From a virus, in the IMG/VR virus record IMGVR_UViG_3300029309_000257, positions 5,675-28,630 of that record: a stretch of 22,956 nt of DNA, one strand, 5' to 3'. The first letter of the stretch is position 1. Every line of letters begins with the position of its first letter. Both the position numbers and the translations under genes were made by a program. Below are positions 6,572 to 15,600 of the stretch, in pieces. Below the pieces are notes generated by a model. The model was not told the origin of the DNA. It was given only the letters and a program-made list of their open reading frames with translations, and ran no database searches.

Positions 6572-8724
6572 TGAGTGATATTAACCGTACTATCCAAATC
6601 AAGTATGAAGCGGAAGTTCAGAATCTTGTTAAGGGTCTCACCAAGGTGGGCAATGTCTCAGAAAAGGAAGCCCAGAAAATCATTAATTCCCTAGAAAAGG
6701 CCTATAGAAAAGCAGAAAAGGACGCAGCTAAAGCCGCGGAAAAGCAACGGAAAGAGCTCGAAAAGGTATCGAGACAAGCAAACAAAACTGGAAAAGCATT
6801 AAGTAAGTCCATGAAAGGGGCTGCTGTTGGGTTTGCTGTGGCTGGGGCTGCTGTTTTAAGCTTTCAACAAAATATAGCGGACCTATCCAACCAACTAGTT
6901 GATGCCAGTGCTAAAACTGGAATTGCTGTTGATACCCTAGCGGGTTTAAGATTGGCTGCTGAAGGAAGCGGATTAAGCTTTGAAAATCTGGAAGCTGGTT
7001 TAATCAAACTTCCTAGCCTTATGACAGATGCCGCTAATGGGTCTAAAAAAGCGAAAAGTGCATTTGATAATTTGGGGGTATCGGTACAAAAAACAGATGG
7101 GACATTACGTTCCAGTGATGATGTTTTGAAAGACATCTTTCATTCCCTCCAGAACATTGAGAGTGCCGAAGAAAAAGCAGCGGCAGCAGCGGATTTGTTC
7201 GGACAGCGCGCGGGTCCTGCTTTTATCCAATCTGGAGCAATAGACAATTTAGATGCTTTCATGGAGTTGGCAAACGAATTCGGGGTTTCTACAGGACCAG
7301 AAATGCGTAAACAAATGGCGGACTTCCAAAGAATATCTAGTTCTGCTTTGACAGTAGTACAAGGGGAGTTTTCCAAATTGATGGAAACCGCCTTTGGTCC
7401 TGGGGGAATGAATGAAGGACTCATCCAAGCCACGGAATTAATGATAGCACTTCGATTTGTAGCCCAAAAACAAATTGAAATAATGATGAGTGGTTTCACA
7501 TTTTTGAGTGGTACCATAACAAATTTCTTTGACGCCTTAACAGGTGGGGACGCGGACAAAGCTTTAGCCAAGAATGCAGAAAACTTTAAAGACCTTACAT
7601 CTAAATTTGGCGATATTGGAGACATGTTTACCCAAATAAACGAACGCCAAACCAAATTTAGAGAGTCATTAAAAAAGACCTTAGAAACCCCAATAAACCA
7701 AACCCCAACAGTAACCACACCAATGGATGGGGATGCGGAAAAGGAAGCCCTTAAAATAGATAAGGAACGTCTTACTTTGGAAAAATTCGCTTTGTCCTTG
7801 GCTAAAGAAACCAAGAAAGAAGAAATTGCCTTGATGAATCTACAGGCCAAACGTTTGGAGGGTGAAGAAAGAGAACTGGCCTTACTGGATTCTCAACTCG
7901 CATTAATTGAACTACAAAAAACTCAATTTATCCAACGAACAAATGATGTCATATTTGGTTTGGAATCCGTAGAGGGTAAAGAAATAGAGCTCAATAAGAT
8001 TCATGAAGAACAACAAAAAAGATTAATACAATTCGAAAAAGAAAAAGAAGCTATCACCCTGGAAAGAATAGACAATATTCATGCTATCGAACAGGAAGCC
8101 AGAGAAGAAAAAAAGAAAAAAGAGCAAAAAGCCAGAGAACAAGAAGAAGCGGACCACAAAAAGAAAATGGACAACATCAAAGAACAGATGGATGCGTTCG
8201 CTATGGTTTCCGGTGAATTTGTAAATCTTGGGGAACTATCGGTCCAACTCTTTGAACGATTTGGTGAACAAAACAAAAAGAATGCTGAAATAGCGTTCAA
8301 TGTTAGAAAGGGAATTGCTCTCAGTGAAATAGCAATAAATACTGCTATTGGTATAACCAGAGCATTGGCCTTAGAGGGTCCTATCGGAATAGTAACAGCG
8401 GGAGCAATAACAGCAGCGGGAGCAGCCCAGGCTGTTTTAGTAGCCAGTGAACAACCCAAATTCCACATGGGTGGATTGGTTGGTAGTAGTTCTTCATTGG
8501 CCCCAGATGAACGAAGGATAACAGCCCAAACAGGGGAGGCTGTTTTGTCTACAAATGCTGTTAGACAATTGGGAGGCCCCGAAGCAATCCAAGCCATAGA
8601 ACGAGGACAAACCCCAAATCCCATTGTAGTGGTTACAAATCCATTTAAACATTATGATAGATTCATAAAAGGCCGGAAATTAATGGGATTGGACTCCCAA
8701 AACTCTGGACGTGGAGGATATTAA
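6568..8724 (+). CDS. Tape measure protein
   Basis: 718 residues, starting at ATGATG that overlaps the previous stop (ATGA). The N-terminal 75 residues are a Lys/Glu/Ala coiled coil, followed by a hydrophobic Gly/Ala segment (GAAVGFAVAGAAVL) near residue 90. A globular helical part (to about 300) and a long Lys/Glu coiled coil (about 395-545) follow. A second Ala/Gly/Ile hydrophobic region lies near 590-635, then a C-terminal FHMGGLVG...TAQTGEAVLS segment typical of tape measures. The protein sets tail length; at about 0.15 nm per residue the tail would be roughly 110 nm. It is the largest coiled-coil protein here and follows the chaperone pair, the classic order. Confidence 0.9.
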   Translation: MMSDINRTIQIKYEAEVQNLVKGLTKVGNVSEKEAQKIINSLEKAYRKAEKDAAKAAEKQRKELEKVSRQANKTGKALSKSMKGAAVGFAVAGAAVLSFQQNIADLSNQLVDASAKTGIAVDTLAGLRLAAEGSGLSFENLEAGLIKLPSLMTDAANGSKKAKSAFDNLGVSVQKTDGTLRSSDDVLKDIFHSLQNIESAEEKAAAAADLFGQRAGPAFIQSGAIDNLDAFMELANEFGVSTGPEMRKQMADFQRISSSALTVVQGEFSKLMETAFGPGGMNEGLIQATELMIALRFVAQKQIEIMMSGFTFLSGTITNFFDALTGGDADKALAKNAENFKDLTSKFGDIGDMFTQINERQTKFRESLKKTLETPINQTPTVTTPMDGDAEKEALKIDKERLTLEKFALSLAKETKKEEIALMNLQAKRLEGEERELALLDSQLALIELQKTQFIQRTNDVIFGLESVEGKEIELNKIHEEQQKRLIQFEKEKEAITLERIDNIHAIEQEAREEKKKKEQKAREQEEADHKKKMDNIKEQMDAFAMVSGEFVNLGELSVQLFERFGEQNKKNAEIAFNVRKGIALSEIAINTAIGITRALALEGPIGIVTAGAITAAGAAQAVLVASEQPKFHMGGLVGSSSSLAPDERRITAQTGEAVLSTNAVRQLGGPEAIQAIERGQTPNPIVVVTNPFKHYDRFIKGRKLMGLDSQNSGRGGY

Positions 8725-8725
8725 A

Positions 8726-11700
8726 ATGGCAGATACAACTCCAGAATATTTGAGAGGGTTTCTAATTCCCATGGGTTTGGGGGCATCCAATATATGGACA
8801 GCCCAATCTAGTTTTTCCCAACAGGGAAACAAAACAGGAGATTCCCAACCCCAACAAAATACACCTATGAGGGTTATATCAACAGGTTCACAATCTGTTT
8901 CAGGTGATATATCTATAATAACAAGAGGTGCCGGTTCTTCAGATATAGGACGTTTCACATTCACCCAAAATAATGATTCCAACACTATTGAATATGGTAG
9001 AGATTCATTTAATACTATTTCTGGTTTTGAAATGTTGAATCAAGCCAGCGCGGTATCGGACCAATATTTTTTTCCAACAGCCCATGTAGATAGCGCGGAT
9101 AGCATTTACATCTCCTATCATTTTGTGGACAATCCCGCGGGAACGAATAAAGCGGCATACACCAAAATTACACGCGATGGTACACAGTCTACTAATACTG
9201 TTTTTTCTACACCTACATTCGCTACAATTACCCAAAAATACCATCCCAACATGGTTACATTATCAGATGATTCATTGGTTTATTTTCACGTTATAGAGGA
9301 TGGAGGAACAGCAAATATCAGAGCTCACCGAAGTGTTGATGCTGGTTCCACATGGAAAACTATATCAAGAGAGTGTTTAAAAACACCCATTCCTGTCGGG
9401 ATAACATCAGGGATTGGAATCAACACATATCATATACAAAGAATACGTATAGCCCAATTAAATGGCGTTGTTCTAATGTTGATTGAGACTGTTATAAACA
9501 ATACGACTATCACAAAAAGGAATCAACTTTTTCAATACGTATCTATTGACAATGGATGTAATTTCGAACGAATAACAACAGATGCCCAATTATCATCTGA
9601 GAGTTTCCATTCTATAACACTAGATGTACGTTTTGAGCGATTTGTTGTTTCCTATTGTGCGACCACAAACAATATTCATTACATGATTCTTCCAAACGGA
9701 TATTCGAGCATTCATTTAATGAGACAAGCGGAGGAATATTCCGTCCCGACTACACAAACGGTTACAACAGGGACAAACGATTATATGGAGGATGGAGACA
9801 TATCCATTTTGTCGGGTGAAGATGGAACCCAATATATTATTTATTATAATCAAAGTAGATTATTTTTTGCTATGAAAATCAGTTCAGCGGGTGTGACTTG
9901 GGAGGAACCCAACGGAAATGTTGGTATTGAGGATTACACTAATATATTTGGTACTGATGATTCATCTAGTAGGCTGGGAAACATATCCACAACAAAATGG
10001 TTGGGACGTGGAATTATTGTTTCCAATGTCGTTTCCTCATTTAGTAATTTGGGTCCCTCACTATGTATTACATTTTTGGGGGGTTACTCCAATGTCAATA
10101 TTCCCAAATCGAGCTTTTCCAGTGGTTACACAGACTCAAATAGGGGATGCTATTTGGTTAATTATTTACCTGTAGACGAACCAAGCAACATAGCAGGATT
10201 AAACGTAGTAGGAACAGCTGACGATAGAATAACAAGTGGGATGCTTTCCATTGAATCCAGTACAACATATAATTCAAATCGATATTATCGATTTAACAAC
10301 CCAACCCAGGGAATTGTTGTTTCTGATAACAACCTATATACTACATCGGGTGTTATAGCTCGAATATCCTATAAAGTGGTTTCTGGAGGGAGTGTCACAT
10401 CTGGTTTCGATGAATCAGGAATATTTATATCAATAGACAATGGAACAACAGCAAACTATGCCATAAAATTAATAGCCAGTACCACCCAATTTCGATTGTT
10501 TGATAATGTAGCCCCTAGCGTTATTGGGACAGTAAATTTTGATATGACACAAGGGGTTGACATTTACATAGCTATATCCAACGGTAAAGTGAGCACATAT
10601 TACCGAGGATTGGACAATGGAGAACTGAGAAAATATTTGGAGGGTCCGAGCTCCCAAACATTATCAAATGGTGGGGGCTCTTCGGCTGGATATGTTATAC
10701 AATGGGGACATTTGAATTATTCGAGCTCCACAACAATGACATCACAATGGAAAGGGGTTCATGTTTCAACATTGGGGGGAACTGGGGTTCAGTTTTCTGA
10801 TGGTTTTGAAAATCCAGAAAATTTAAACGCTCGGCTGTATCCCCCCATTGGTAGATATGCTTATATACATGATGGTGTTAGAATATCTTCGACAAATGGC
10901 CCCACCTATGAGGGTGACAAATGGAATATTGAAACAGCATACAGCTATCCAGTTGAAAATATTTATCATTCTATCGCCCCTACTCCTCGGGTTGGGTGGC
11001 GTTCTCAATCTGTTTTGAGTGGTTTAGTACCCGCTCAAGAGATAGCATTTAAATTTGATGATGATTTGACCAATTCCAACAATGATAATTTCCCCAATGA
11101 TTTGATGGGCATACATATAAATGGAGTCAATTGGACTCTTGGAGACATTTATTATTATGATGGGGGATGGGTTAGTTTGGGGTCTATTGTTAATTATATA
11201 CGTTCATTTTGCACTGTAAACGGTCGAACAGTAATTGGAAATACTGGAATAGATGAACCATATCTAACATTTAATGAGTGTTCTGGATGGACCTGTTATT
11301 TGTTGGATGGGGCTACTAAACATTTTCGCAAAATAATATCCAATACCGAAGGGATTTTTGGTGGAACATCTGTTGGAACAAAACAGGCTGTTTTAACGCT
11401 GGATGAGTATCCCCCCCAAACATGCAATGTGATTTATTTAATACCACCTATATTGACATTGGTAATGAATATGAATGGGAAAAAAGCCCAAGGGTTTAAA
11501 ATCTCGATTGACTCCCAACAGACGTATGACAATGATATTAGAATTGGTGAAATTGTTATTGGTCCTGTCGTTGTTCCAGGTCGTCAATATTCCCGTGGAA
11601 GAACCATATCAATTGAGAGTGGAACGGAAACAGTGGAAACTCAAGATGGGATTAGATATTCACGGGAAATCAAACCCCCCACAAGAGTGTTCCGAATAGC

Positions 11701-12061
11701 CTGGACAGATGGGATTGACATTTCCAGTCTCCAAGGAGATTCCCCAAATCCGGACTATTGGATGTCCTCCAATCAAACAGGAGCCCAACCCATAGCCATT
11801 GAAAACGACGTCCCAGATTTGATGCTCAATATGGTTCGATATCTGAAAGGGAGCGTTCATCCAATCGTATATATCCCAAACATATCAAAGTCCACAAGTG
11901 GAAGCGGTGATTTCAGATTATTAAATCGTTCCACAGAACAGGCATTGGTGACATTGGAATCAGACATTGAAATTTCCCATGTCGTTGGGGATGAACTTCA
12001 ATCCAACAATGTGGGGGAAGTTTTTAGGGTAGCATCTATAAACCTTAGAGAAATAACATGA
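8726..12061 (+). CDS. Large tail-tip / receptor-binding protein with sialidase-like propeller
   Basis: 1111 residues from ATG 8726, preferred over GTG 8711 because GGAGG lies eight bases upstream of the ATG. About residues 100-480 look like a BNR/sialidase-type beta-propeller. Blades carry Asp-box motifs such as SVDAGSTW (about 203-210) and a weaker VSIDNGCNF (about 272-280). About residues 520-680 resemble a jelly-roll lectin (LamG/ConA-like), with alternating strands and Gly-Ser loops. The C-terminal 200 residues (from about GKKAQGFKISID) look like the virion-attachment part. Sialidase catalytic residues were not identified, so binding is more likely than cleavage. It probably recognises a surface glycan at the tail tip. 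It overlaps the next gene by four bases. Confidence 0.6.
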   Translation: MADTTPEYLRGFLIPMGLGASNIWTAQSSFSQQGNKTGDSQPQQNTPMRVISTGSQSVSGDISIITRGAGSSDIGRFTFTQNNDSNTIEYGRDSFNTISGFEMLNQASAVSDQYFFPTAHVDSADSIYISYHFVDNPAGTNKAAYTKITRDGTQSTNTVFSTPTFATITQKYHPNMVTLSDDSLVYFHVIEDGGTANIRAHRSVDAGSTWKTISRECLKTPIPVGITSGIGINTYHIQRIRIAQLNGVVLMLIETVINNTTITKRNQLFQYVSIDNGCNFERITTDAQLSSESFHSITLDVRFERFVVSYCATTNNIHYMILPNGYSSIHLMRQAEEYSVPTTQTVTTGTNDYMEDGDISILSGEDGTQYIIYYNQSRLFFAMKISSAGVTWEEPNGNVGIEDYTNIFGTDDSSSRLGNISTTKWLGRGIIVSNVVSSFSNLGPSLCITFLGGYSNVNIPKSSFSSGYTDSNRGCYLVNYLPVDEPSNIAGLNVVGTADDRITSGMLSIESSTTYNSNRYYRFNNPTQGIVVSDNNLYTTSGVIARISYKVVSGGSVTSGFDESGIFISIDNGTTANYAIKLIASTTQFRLFDNVAPSVIGTVNFDMTQGVDIYIAISNGKVSTYYRGLDNGELRKYLEGPSSQTLSNGGGSSAGYVIQWGHLNYSSSTTMTSQWKGVHVSTLGGTGVQFSDGFENPENLNARLYPPIGRYAYIHDGVRISSTNGPTYEGDKWNIETAYSYPVENIYHSIAPTPRVGWRSQSVLSGLVPAQEIAFKFDDDLTNSNNDNFPNDLMGIHINGVNWTLGDIYYYDGGWVSLGSIVNYIRSFCTVNGRTVIGNTGIDEPYLTFNECSGWTCYLLDGATKHFRKIISNTEGIFGGTSVGTKQAVLTLDEYPPQTCNVIYLIPPILTLVMNMNGKKAQGFKISIDSQQTYDNDIRIGEIVIGPVVVPGRQYSRGRTISIESGTETVETQDGIRYSREIKPPTRVFRIAWTDGIDISSLQGDSPNPDYWMSSNQTGAQPIAIENDVPDLMLNMVRYLKGSVHPIVYIPNISKSTSGSGDFRLLNRSTEQALVTLESDIEISHVVGDELQSNNVGEVFRVASINLREIT

Positions 12062-13788
12062 AAACATTATCAGCTCAAGAATGGATGCAAACTACCATAA
12101 TATGGTTTTTGGAACTGGAATATGATGGGGATACATTTCGCTTTTCATCGGAATCCATGGATTTATCCGATAATGATGGATTCTCTTATCAATACATTGG
12201 AGGATTGGAGGATGTATCTATCACCCAAAGCATCGGTGTATTGGGGATTGTTTCAACTCAGGACGAATCCATTTCATTGGCTGTAACATTTCCCAATCGA
12301 AACATAAGCAAAGAACTGTACAATGGGAAGGTTCTGTCAGGCAACAATGCCCAAATCGGGTTTGTTTTGGTTCGTGATGGGGCCATTGTACAAAGCTTTG
12401 AGGAAAGACAAATTGTTTATTCTGGAATCCTGGTTGAACCTGTTTATGGGTATCCTGATAATCCATTGGGATATGTGGAATTCTCAATTGAAAATCCATC
12501 CAATATAACAGAACAGCCCCTGTTAAGGGTTTTATTGGGGGAAAATTTATATATTGAAGATGTTTCTATGTCCCCCAATCCACAAATTGGACAAACAACC
12601 CCCTTTCCAAATACCAATAACATTGTGAATGTTTCCGATATCCATAGAGGAAAAACAATTCCATTTGTTTTTGGGGAACTTGATAATGTTTTGAGAGAAA
12701 ACAATTCTAGTGCTGATATTCCAATATCACCCGCGTATGTGATTAGTTATGAACCAACAGGAACAAAACCATGTTTCTATGTTATTGCAGGTCATTTAAC
12801 TAATGCTGTTAGTGTTCGAGCATTTAATAATTTGGGGGATGTTGTTAATGTGAATTCGGTGTCCTCTTTTGTAAACATTGACAATAGGGTTTTTAGCTAT
12901 ATTGAAATCAGCGGAGATGTACATTCATGGTCCAATTCGGTGTCACAAAACAATGATAGACAGGTTTGGGTTCAATGGAACAACGGAGCTCCACATCCAA
13001 ATCCATTTGAAAATGGAGATTTAAAAGGCGGTGGAGATATAACTCTATTTATGCTACAACAAATCACCAATAAAATAGATTATCAAGCTTGGGGTGCTAT
13101 TCGTTCTATTTTGAACGAATATACCTTTGGGGGTTACATAAATGACGACAAAATAACCATTTTTCAATGGTTGCAAAAAAATATAATTGCGTACCTTCCA
13201 ATCTCAATTGTGAATGGTCCCAAGGGATTGAAACCAGTTTTAGACCTATATTTAGAAGGTGGAAACATAACTCCGAGACTGACAATAGAAGCGGGTTTGG
13301 AATGGTTCCGAAATGGACCGATTATAACCCAATCCACTAGTGACGACATCATTAACCAAGTTATGGTGCGTTATGCCATAAATGGAGTAACAAACACCCC
13401 AACAGCGCGGATTAGCATATCCAATTCCAAGTCCCCCACTCCTATGTTGGGATTTGGGCTCAATCCATTGTGTGAGATATCCAAATCTATATTTGGAACA
13501 AAGAGACGAGTTATTGATTTGGAATATTGCTACGATTGGAAAACAGCTACAAAAATAGCCAACAATATTATTACGACCAATGCCATGCCCACCAAAACAA
13601 TTCAATATAGTGTACCGTTGAAATATGGGTATTTGGAGATTGGGGATATAATCGAATTATCAGATGTAGACCTGGGATTCTCGGGTTTAAAAGTCCAGCT
13701 ATTATCAAAACAATACAATGAGAATAGATGGGTAATGGATTTTAAAATGGATTCTAACCCATTACGTAGGAACAAAACCGATGTATAG
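12058..13788 (+). CDS. Tail-tip / baseplate hub-like protein
   Basis: 576 residues, start overlapping the previous stop (ATGA). The N-terminal half has repeated beta-strand pairs (FLELEYDGDTFRFSSE, DESISLAVTFPNRNISKEL, FVLVRDGAIVQSF). A motif near residue 200, RGKTIPFVFGELDNV, recalls the G-x-x-IPxVxG element of phage tail-hub proteins. The second half mixes beta and alpha (FQWLQKNIIAYLPISIVNGP) and ends with a beta segment around GDIIELSDVDLGFSGLKVQL. Position after the tape measure and large tip protein is where siphophages encode hub or tip-assembly components. The role is inferred from context and this motif. Confidence 0.55.
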   Translation: MKTLSAQEWMQTTIIWFLELEYDGDTFRFSSESMDLSDNDGFSYQYIGGLEDVSITQSIGVLGIVSTQDESISLAVTFPNRNISKELYNGKVLSGNNAQIGFVLVRDGAIVQSFEERQIVYSGILVEPVYGYPDNPLGYVEFSIENPSNITEQPLLRVLLGENLYIEDVSMSPNPQIGQTTPFPNTNNIVNVSDIHRGKTIPFVFGELDNVLRENNSSADIPISPAYVISYEPTGTKPCFYVIAGHLTNAVSVRAFNNLGDVVNVNSVSSFVNIDNRVFSYIEISGDVHSWSNSVSQNNDRQVWVQWNNGAPHPNPFENGDLKGGGDITLFMLQQITNKIDYQAWGAIRSILNEYTFGGYINDDKITIFQWLQKNIIAYLPISIVNGPKGLKPVLDLYLEGGNITPRLTIEAGLEWFRNGPIITQSTSDDIINQVMVRYAINGVTNTPTARISISNSKSPTPMLGFGLNPLCEISKSIFGTKRRVIDLEYCYDWKTATKIANNIITTNAMPTKTIQYSVPLKYGYLEIGDIIELSDVDLGFSGLKVQLLSKQYNENRWVMDFKMDSNPLRRNKTDV

Positions 13789-14359
13789 ACCCAAAATATT
13801 GGATAATGTAGAATCCCATGGATTCAAAGTTTTTAAGGACGGAGATTATGATTTAAATATTATTGCTGTCCGAAACATGGAGAACAATCCAAATGTATTT
13901 GATGACAAAATGCATGTTTGTTTTCTGAAAAATGGACAATGGCAAGAGCGGATTTATCAAGTAACGACAGACCCAGGTCGTTTCTATTTGGAAGACCCCA
14001 GCTATAGAGATGGACAGGGGGTTGCTGTTATCTATCATCCCCAACAGGCTCGTGGAGCATACAAGATTGGTTTACATGGGGGGAAATATCAATGCCTTCG
14101 ACAGTGTCAACCCATCAAATTTTGGAGGGACCAAGATTTTGATAATACAGCCGACTACACTGGGGATGTACACAAAGATTTGATATTTGTGAATATCCAT
14201 AGAGCATCCATTAAGGGTTCCACCAAAGTGGAAAGATATTCGGCGGGTTGCATTGTCTTTTCAGACCCAAAACAGTACGATGATTTTATGGAATTGGCCC
14301 ACAAACAGATTGAATCATTGGGATATCGTACATTTACATTAACGATTATTGCTGTGTGA
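13781..14359 (+). CDS. L,D-transpeptidase-like cell-wall enzyme, endolysin candidate
   Basis: 192 residues, overlapping the previous gene by eight bases, with AGGA upstream. Residues 82-101 carry AVIYHPQQARGAYKIGLHGG, residues 136-141 FVNIHR and residues 152-157 RYSAGC. The order His-Gly-Gly, then Ile-His-Arg, then Ser-x-Gly-Cys resembles the active site of YkuD-type L,D-transpeptidases (H...S-H-G-C), with C157 as nucleophile and H99 or H140 as partner. The same pattern occurs in many phage proteins placed beside holin-like genes. It has no signal peptide, so export would depend on a holin or on virion packaging. It may instead be a tail-associated murein enzyme. Function is inferred from the motif. 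Confidence 0.5.
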   Translation: MYRPKILDNVESHGFKVFKDGDYDLNIIAVRNMENNPNVFDDKMHVCFLKNGQWQERIYQVTTDPGRFYLEDPSYRDGQGVAVIYHPQQARGAYKIGLHGGKYQCLRQCQPIKFWRDQDFDNTADYTGDVHKDLIFVNIHRASIKGSTKVERYSAGCIVFSDPKQYDDFMELAHKQIESLGYRTFTLTIIAV

Positions 14360-14362
14360 TTT

Positions 14363-14710
14363 ATGGAATTGTCTCCCCTATTTGAACAGGTTCTATCTCA
14401 TTCCCCTTTCATTGCATTTTTGCTCTATCAGTATTGGCAACAGAGAAAGGACATGAAAGATATGCAAGATAGATACGAAGCTTTAAGAAAAGAATCCAAA
14501 GAAGAGGAAGAAAAACTTAGGGTACGATATCAAAAAGTTATTAAAGATTATTCTAAGGATAGACAAAACTTAGTTGATTCATTGGAAAAACGTATATTAA
14601 GTTTGGAAAAATCCATTAGAAAAATATTTTCTATTTTAGAAGAACTGAAAATGTTAAAAACAACAGTGAAAGAGCTCGAGATTGAAAAAAGAGTTCGTGA
14701 GTTGCAATAA
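14363..14710 (+). CDS. Holin-like membrane protein with coiled-coil tail
   Basis: 115 residues, starting three bases after the preceding stop with no clear ribosome site, so translation is probably coupled. Residues 14-26 (SPFIAFLLYQYWQ) form one short hydrophobic segment; the rest is a charged Lys/Glu coiled coil (about 30-115). The shape resembles BhlA/UviB-type holin or bacteriocin-release proteins, which have one N-terminal span and a charged helix. Its position next to the L,D-transpeptidase-like gene supports a lysis role. A spanin inner-membrane subunit is another possibility. Confidence 0.5.
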   Translation: MELSPLFEQVLSHSPFIAFLLYQYWQQRKDMKDMQDRYEALRKESKEEEEKLRVRYQKVIKDYSKDRQNLVDSLEKRILSLEKSIRKIFSILEELKMLKTTVKELEIEKRVRELQ

Positions 14711-15195
14711 TGGCTAAAATTCGAAAAGTACCCAAAAAATATACATCGGGATTGAAAAAAGGGACTGCAACAAAAAGAAAAGCTGAAATAAGAAAAAGAA
14801 GTACTGGAAAAGTTCGTGGGGCATCCAAATACAAACCCCTTCCAGGCGATAAGACAGCCAAAACCAAACCAAGCAAATATACCAAATCCGCGGGTTCATT
14901 GAGGACAGCAGTTTCCCAATCCTCTAAAGAAGTTCGTTCCGATTCAACAAAGACAAAATTTATCCGTGGAGCTGCCAAAGCAACAGGGGTTCCCACGGGA
15001 ATCATTCGTCAAGTGTATGAAAGAGGGGAGGCAGCTTGGGCTGTGGGGCATAGACCTGGTGCTACCCAAGCAGCATGGGCCAAAGCTCGGGTTTATTCGT
15101 TTTTACAAAAAGGAAAAACAGCCAAAATGGGAGACAAAGAACTATACACCAAAGCGAAGAAACAACAAAAAGGGACTAAATTTAGGTTGAAATAG
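14710..15195 (+). CDS. Basic protein resembling DUF5824 family
   Basis: 161 residues; its ATG overlaps the previous stop (TAATG). It is very basic: residues 1-80 are Lys/Arg-rich and likely disordered (KKYTSGLKKGTATKRKAEIR). A conserved-looking core follows at about 100-140, with VYERGEAAWAVGHRPGATQ and WAKARVYSFL. The RG.AAW..GHRPGATQ..WA.ARV.SF signature is one I associate with the DUF5824 family of phage and giant-virus proteins, whose function is unknown. Last gene of the late operon, ending 28 bases before the terminator region. Nucleic-acid binding is plausible from the charge but not shown. Confidence 0.6.
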   Translation: MAKIRKVPKKYTSGLKKGTATKRKAEIRKRSTGKVRGASKYKPLPGDKTAKTKPSKYTKSAGSLRTAVSQSSKEVRSDSTKTKFIRGAAKATGVPTGIIRQVYERGEAAWAVGHRPGATQAAWAKARVYSFLQKGKTAKMGDKELYTKAKKQQKGTKFRLK

Positions 15196-15223
15196 ATTCC
15201 AATTCGTTTTTCAATGCTATAAT

Positions 15224-15247
15224 AAAAAAACCCACCATTGTGGTGGG
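15224..15247 (-). terminator. Rho-independent terminator for the leftward operon
   Basis: Read on the minus strand, a perfect 7-bp stem (CCCACCA/TGGTGGG, 15231-15247) with a 3-base loop is followed by seven T residues (complement of 15224-15230). It lies about 45 bases past the end of the last minus-strand gene. Confidence 0.85.
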
Positions 15248-15257
15248 TGGCAGGATT

Positions 15258-15293
15258 GACCCCAAATATATGTGTTTATATTTGGGGTCTTTT
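15258..15293 (+). terminator. Rho-independent terminator for the late operon
   Basis: A perfect 13-bp stem (GACCCCAAATATA, 15258-15270, with 15277-15289) around TGTGTT is followed by TTTT. It ends the rightward structural transcript. It lies beyond the leftward terminator, so the two transcripts overlap at their 3' ends. Confidence 0.9.
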
Positions 15294-15600
15294 AATATTT
15301 ACAAATTTTTTTTATTGTTTTCAAATTTTCCGAATATTCACCCAATCCCAATTTTTCCATAGCCCTGGCAATTTCAATTTTTCCATGTATTCGTGGTTCA
15401 TTTCTACGCTGCCAGCAGGACGCTGTATTATAATTGCTGTCAGATATTTCACAAAAACGTTTTAGCGTTAGATTGTTTTCCAGTAGCATATTTTTAAACC
15501 ACAAATTAAAATTTGTTTTTATTTCGTTGGGCTGTCTGGTTTTTTTTTCTGGGATTGGTGGAGATTTGGGCAATATTGATTTGTTGAATCGTCTTCGCAT
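15292..15600 (-). CDS. Helix-turn-helix protein, last gene of the leftward operon
   Basis: 102 residues. The segment NFNLWFKNMLLENNLTLKRF, then CEISDSNYNTASCW and QRRNEPRIHGKIEIARAM (about 29-85), matches the XRE/Cro-type pattern: a first helix, LTLKRFCEIS, a turn, then a recognition helix. The N-terminal 28 residues are basic and Pro-rich. The start at 15600 has AAGGA 11 bases upstream and overlaps the preceding gene by 95 bases. The next Met (residue 38) would cut off the first helix, so the longer form is preferred. Its C-terminus is a lysine-rich helix. Probably a DNA-binding regulator of the nearby promoter pair; target not shown. Confidence 0.55.
   Translation of the reverse strand: MRRRFNKSILPKSPPIPEKKTRQPNEIKTNFNLWFKNMLLENNLTLKRFCEISDSNYNTASCWQRRNEPRIHGKIEIARAMEKLGLGEYSENLKTIKKICKY

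Noticed and set aside
7140-8624. Long minus-strand open frames opposite the tape measure (236 and 181 codons)
   Set aside because: They lie antisense to a well-supported gene, have no ribosome site or recognisable domain, and arise from the repetitive Lys/Glu/Ala codons of the tape measure.
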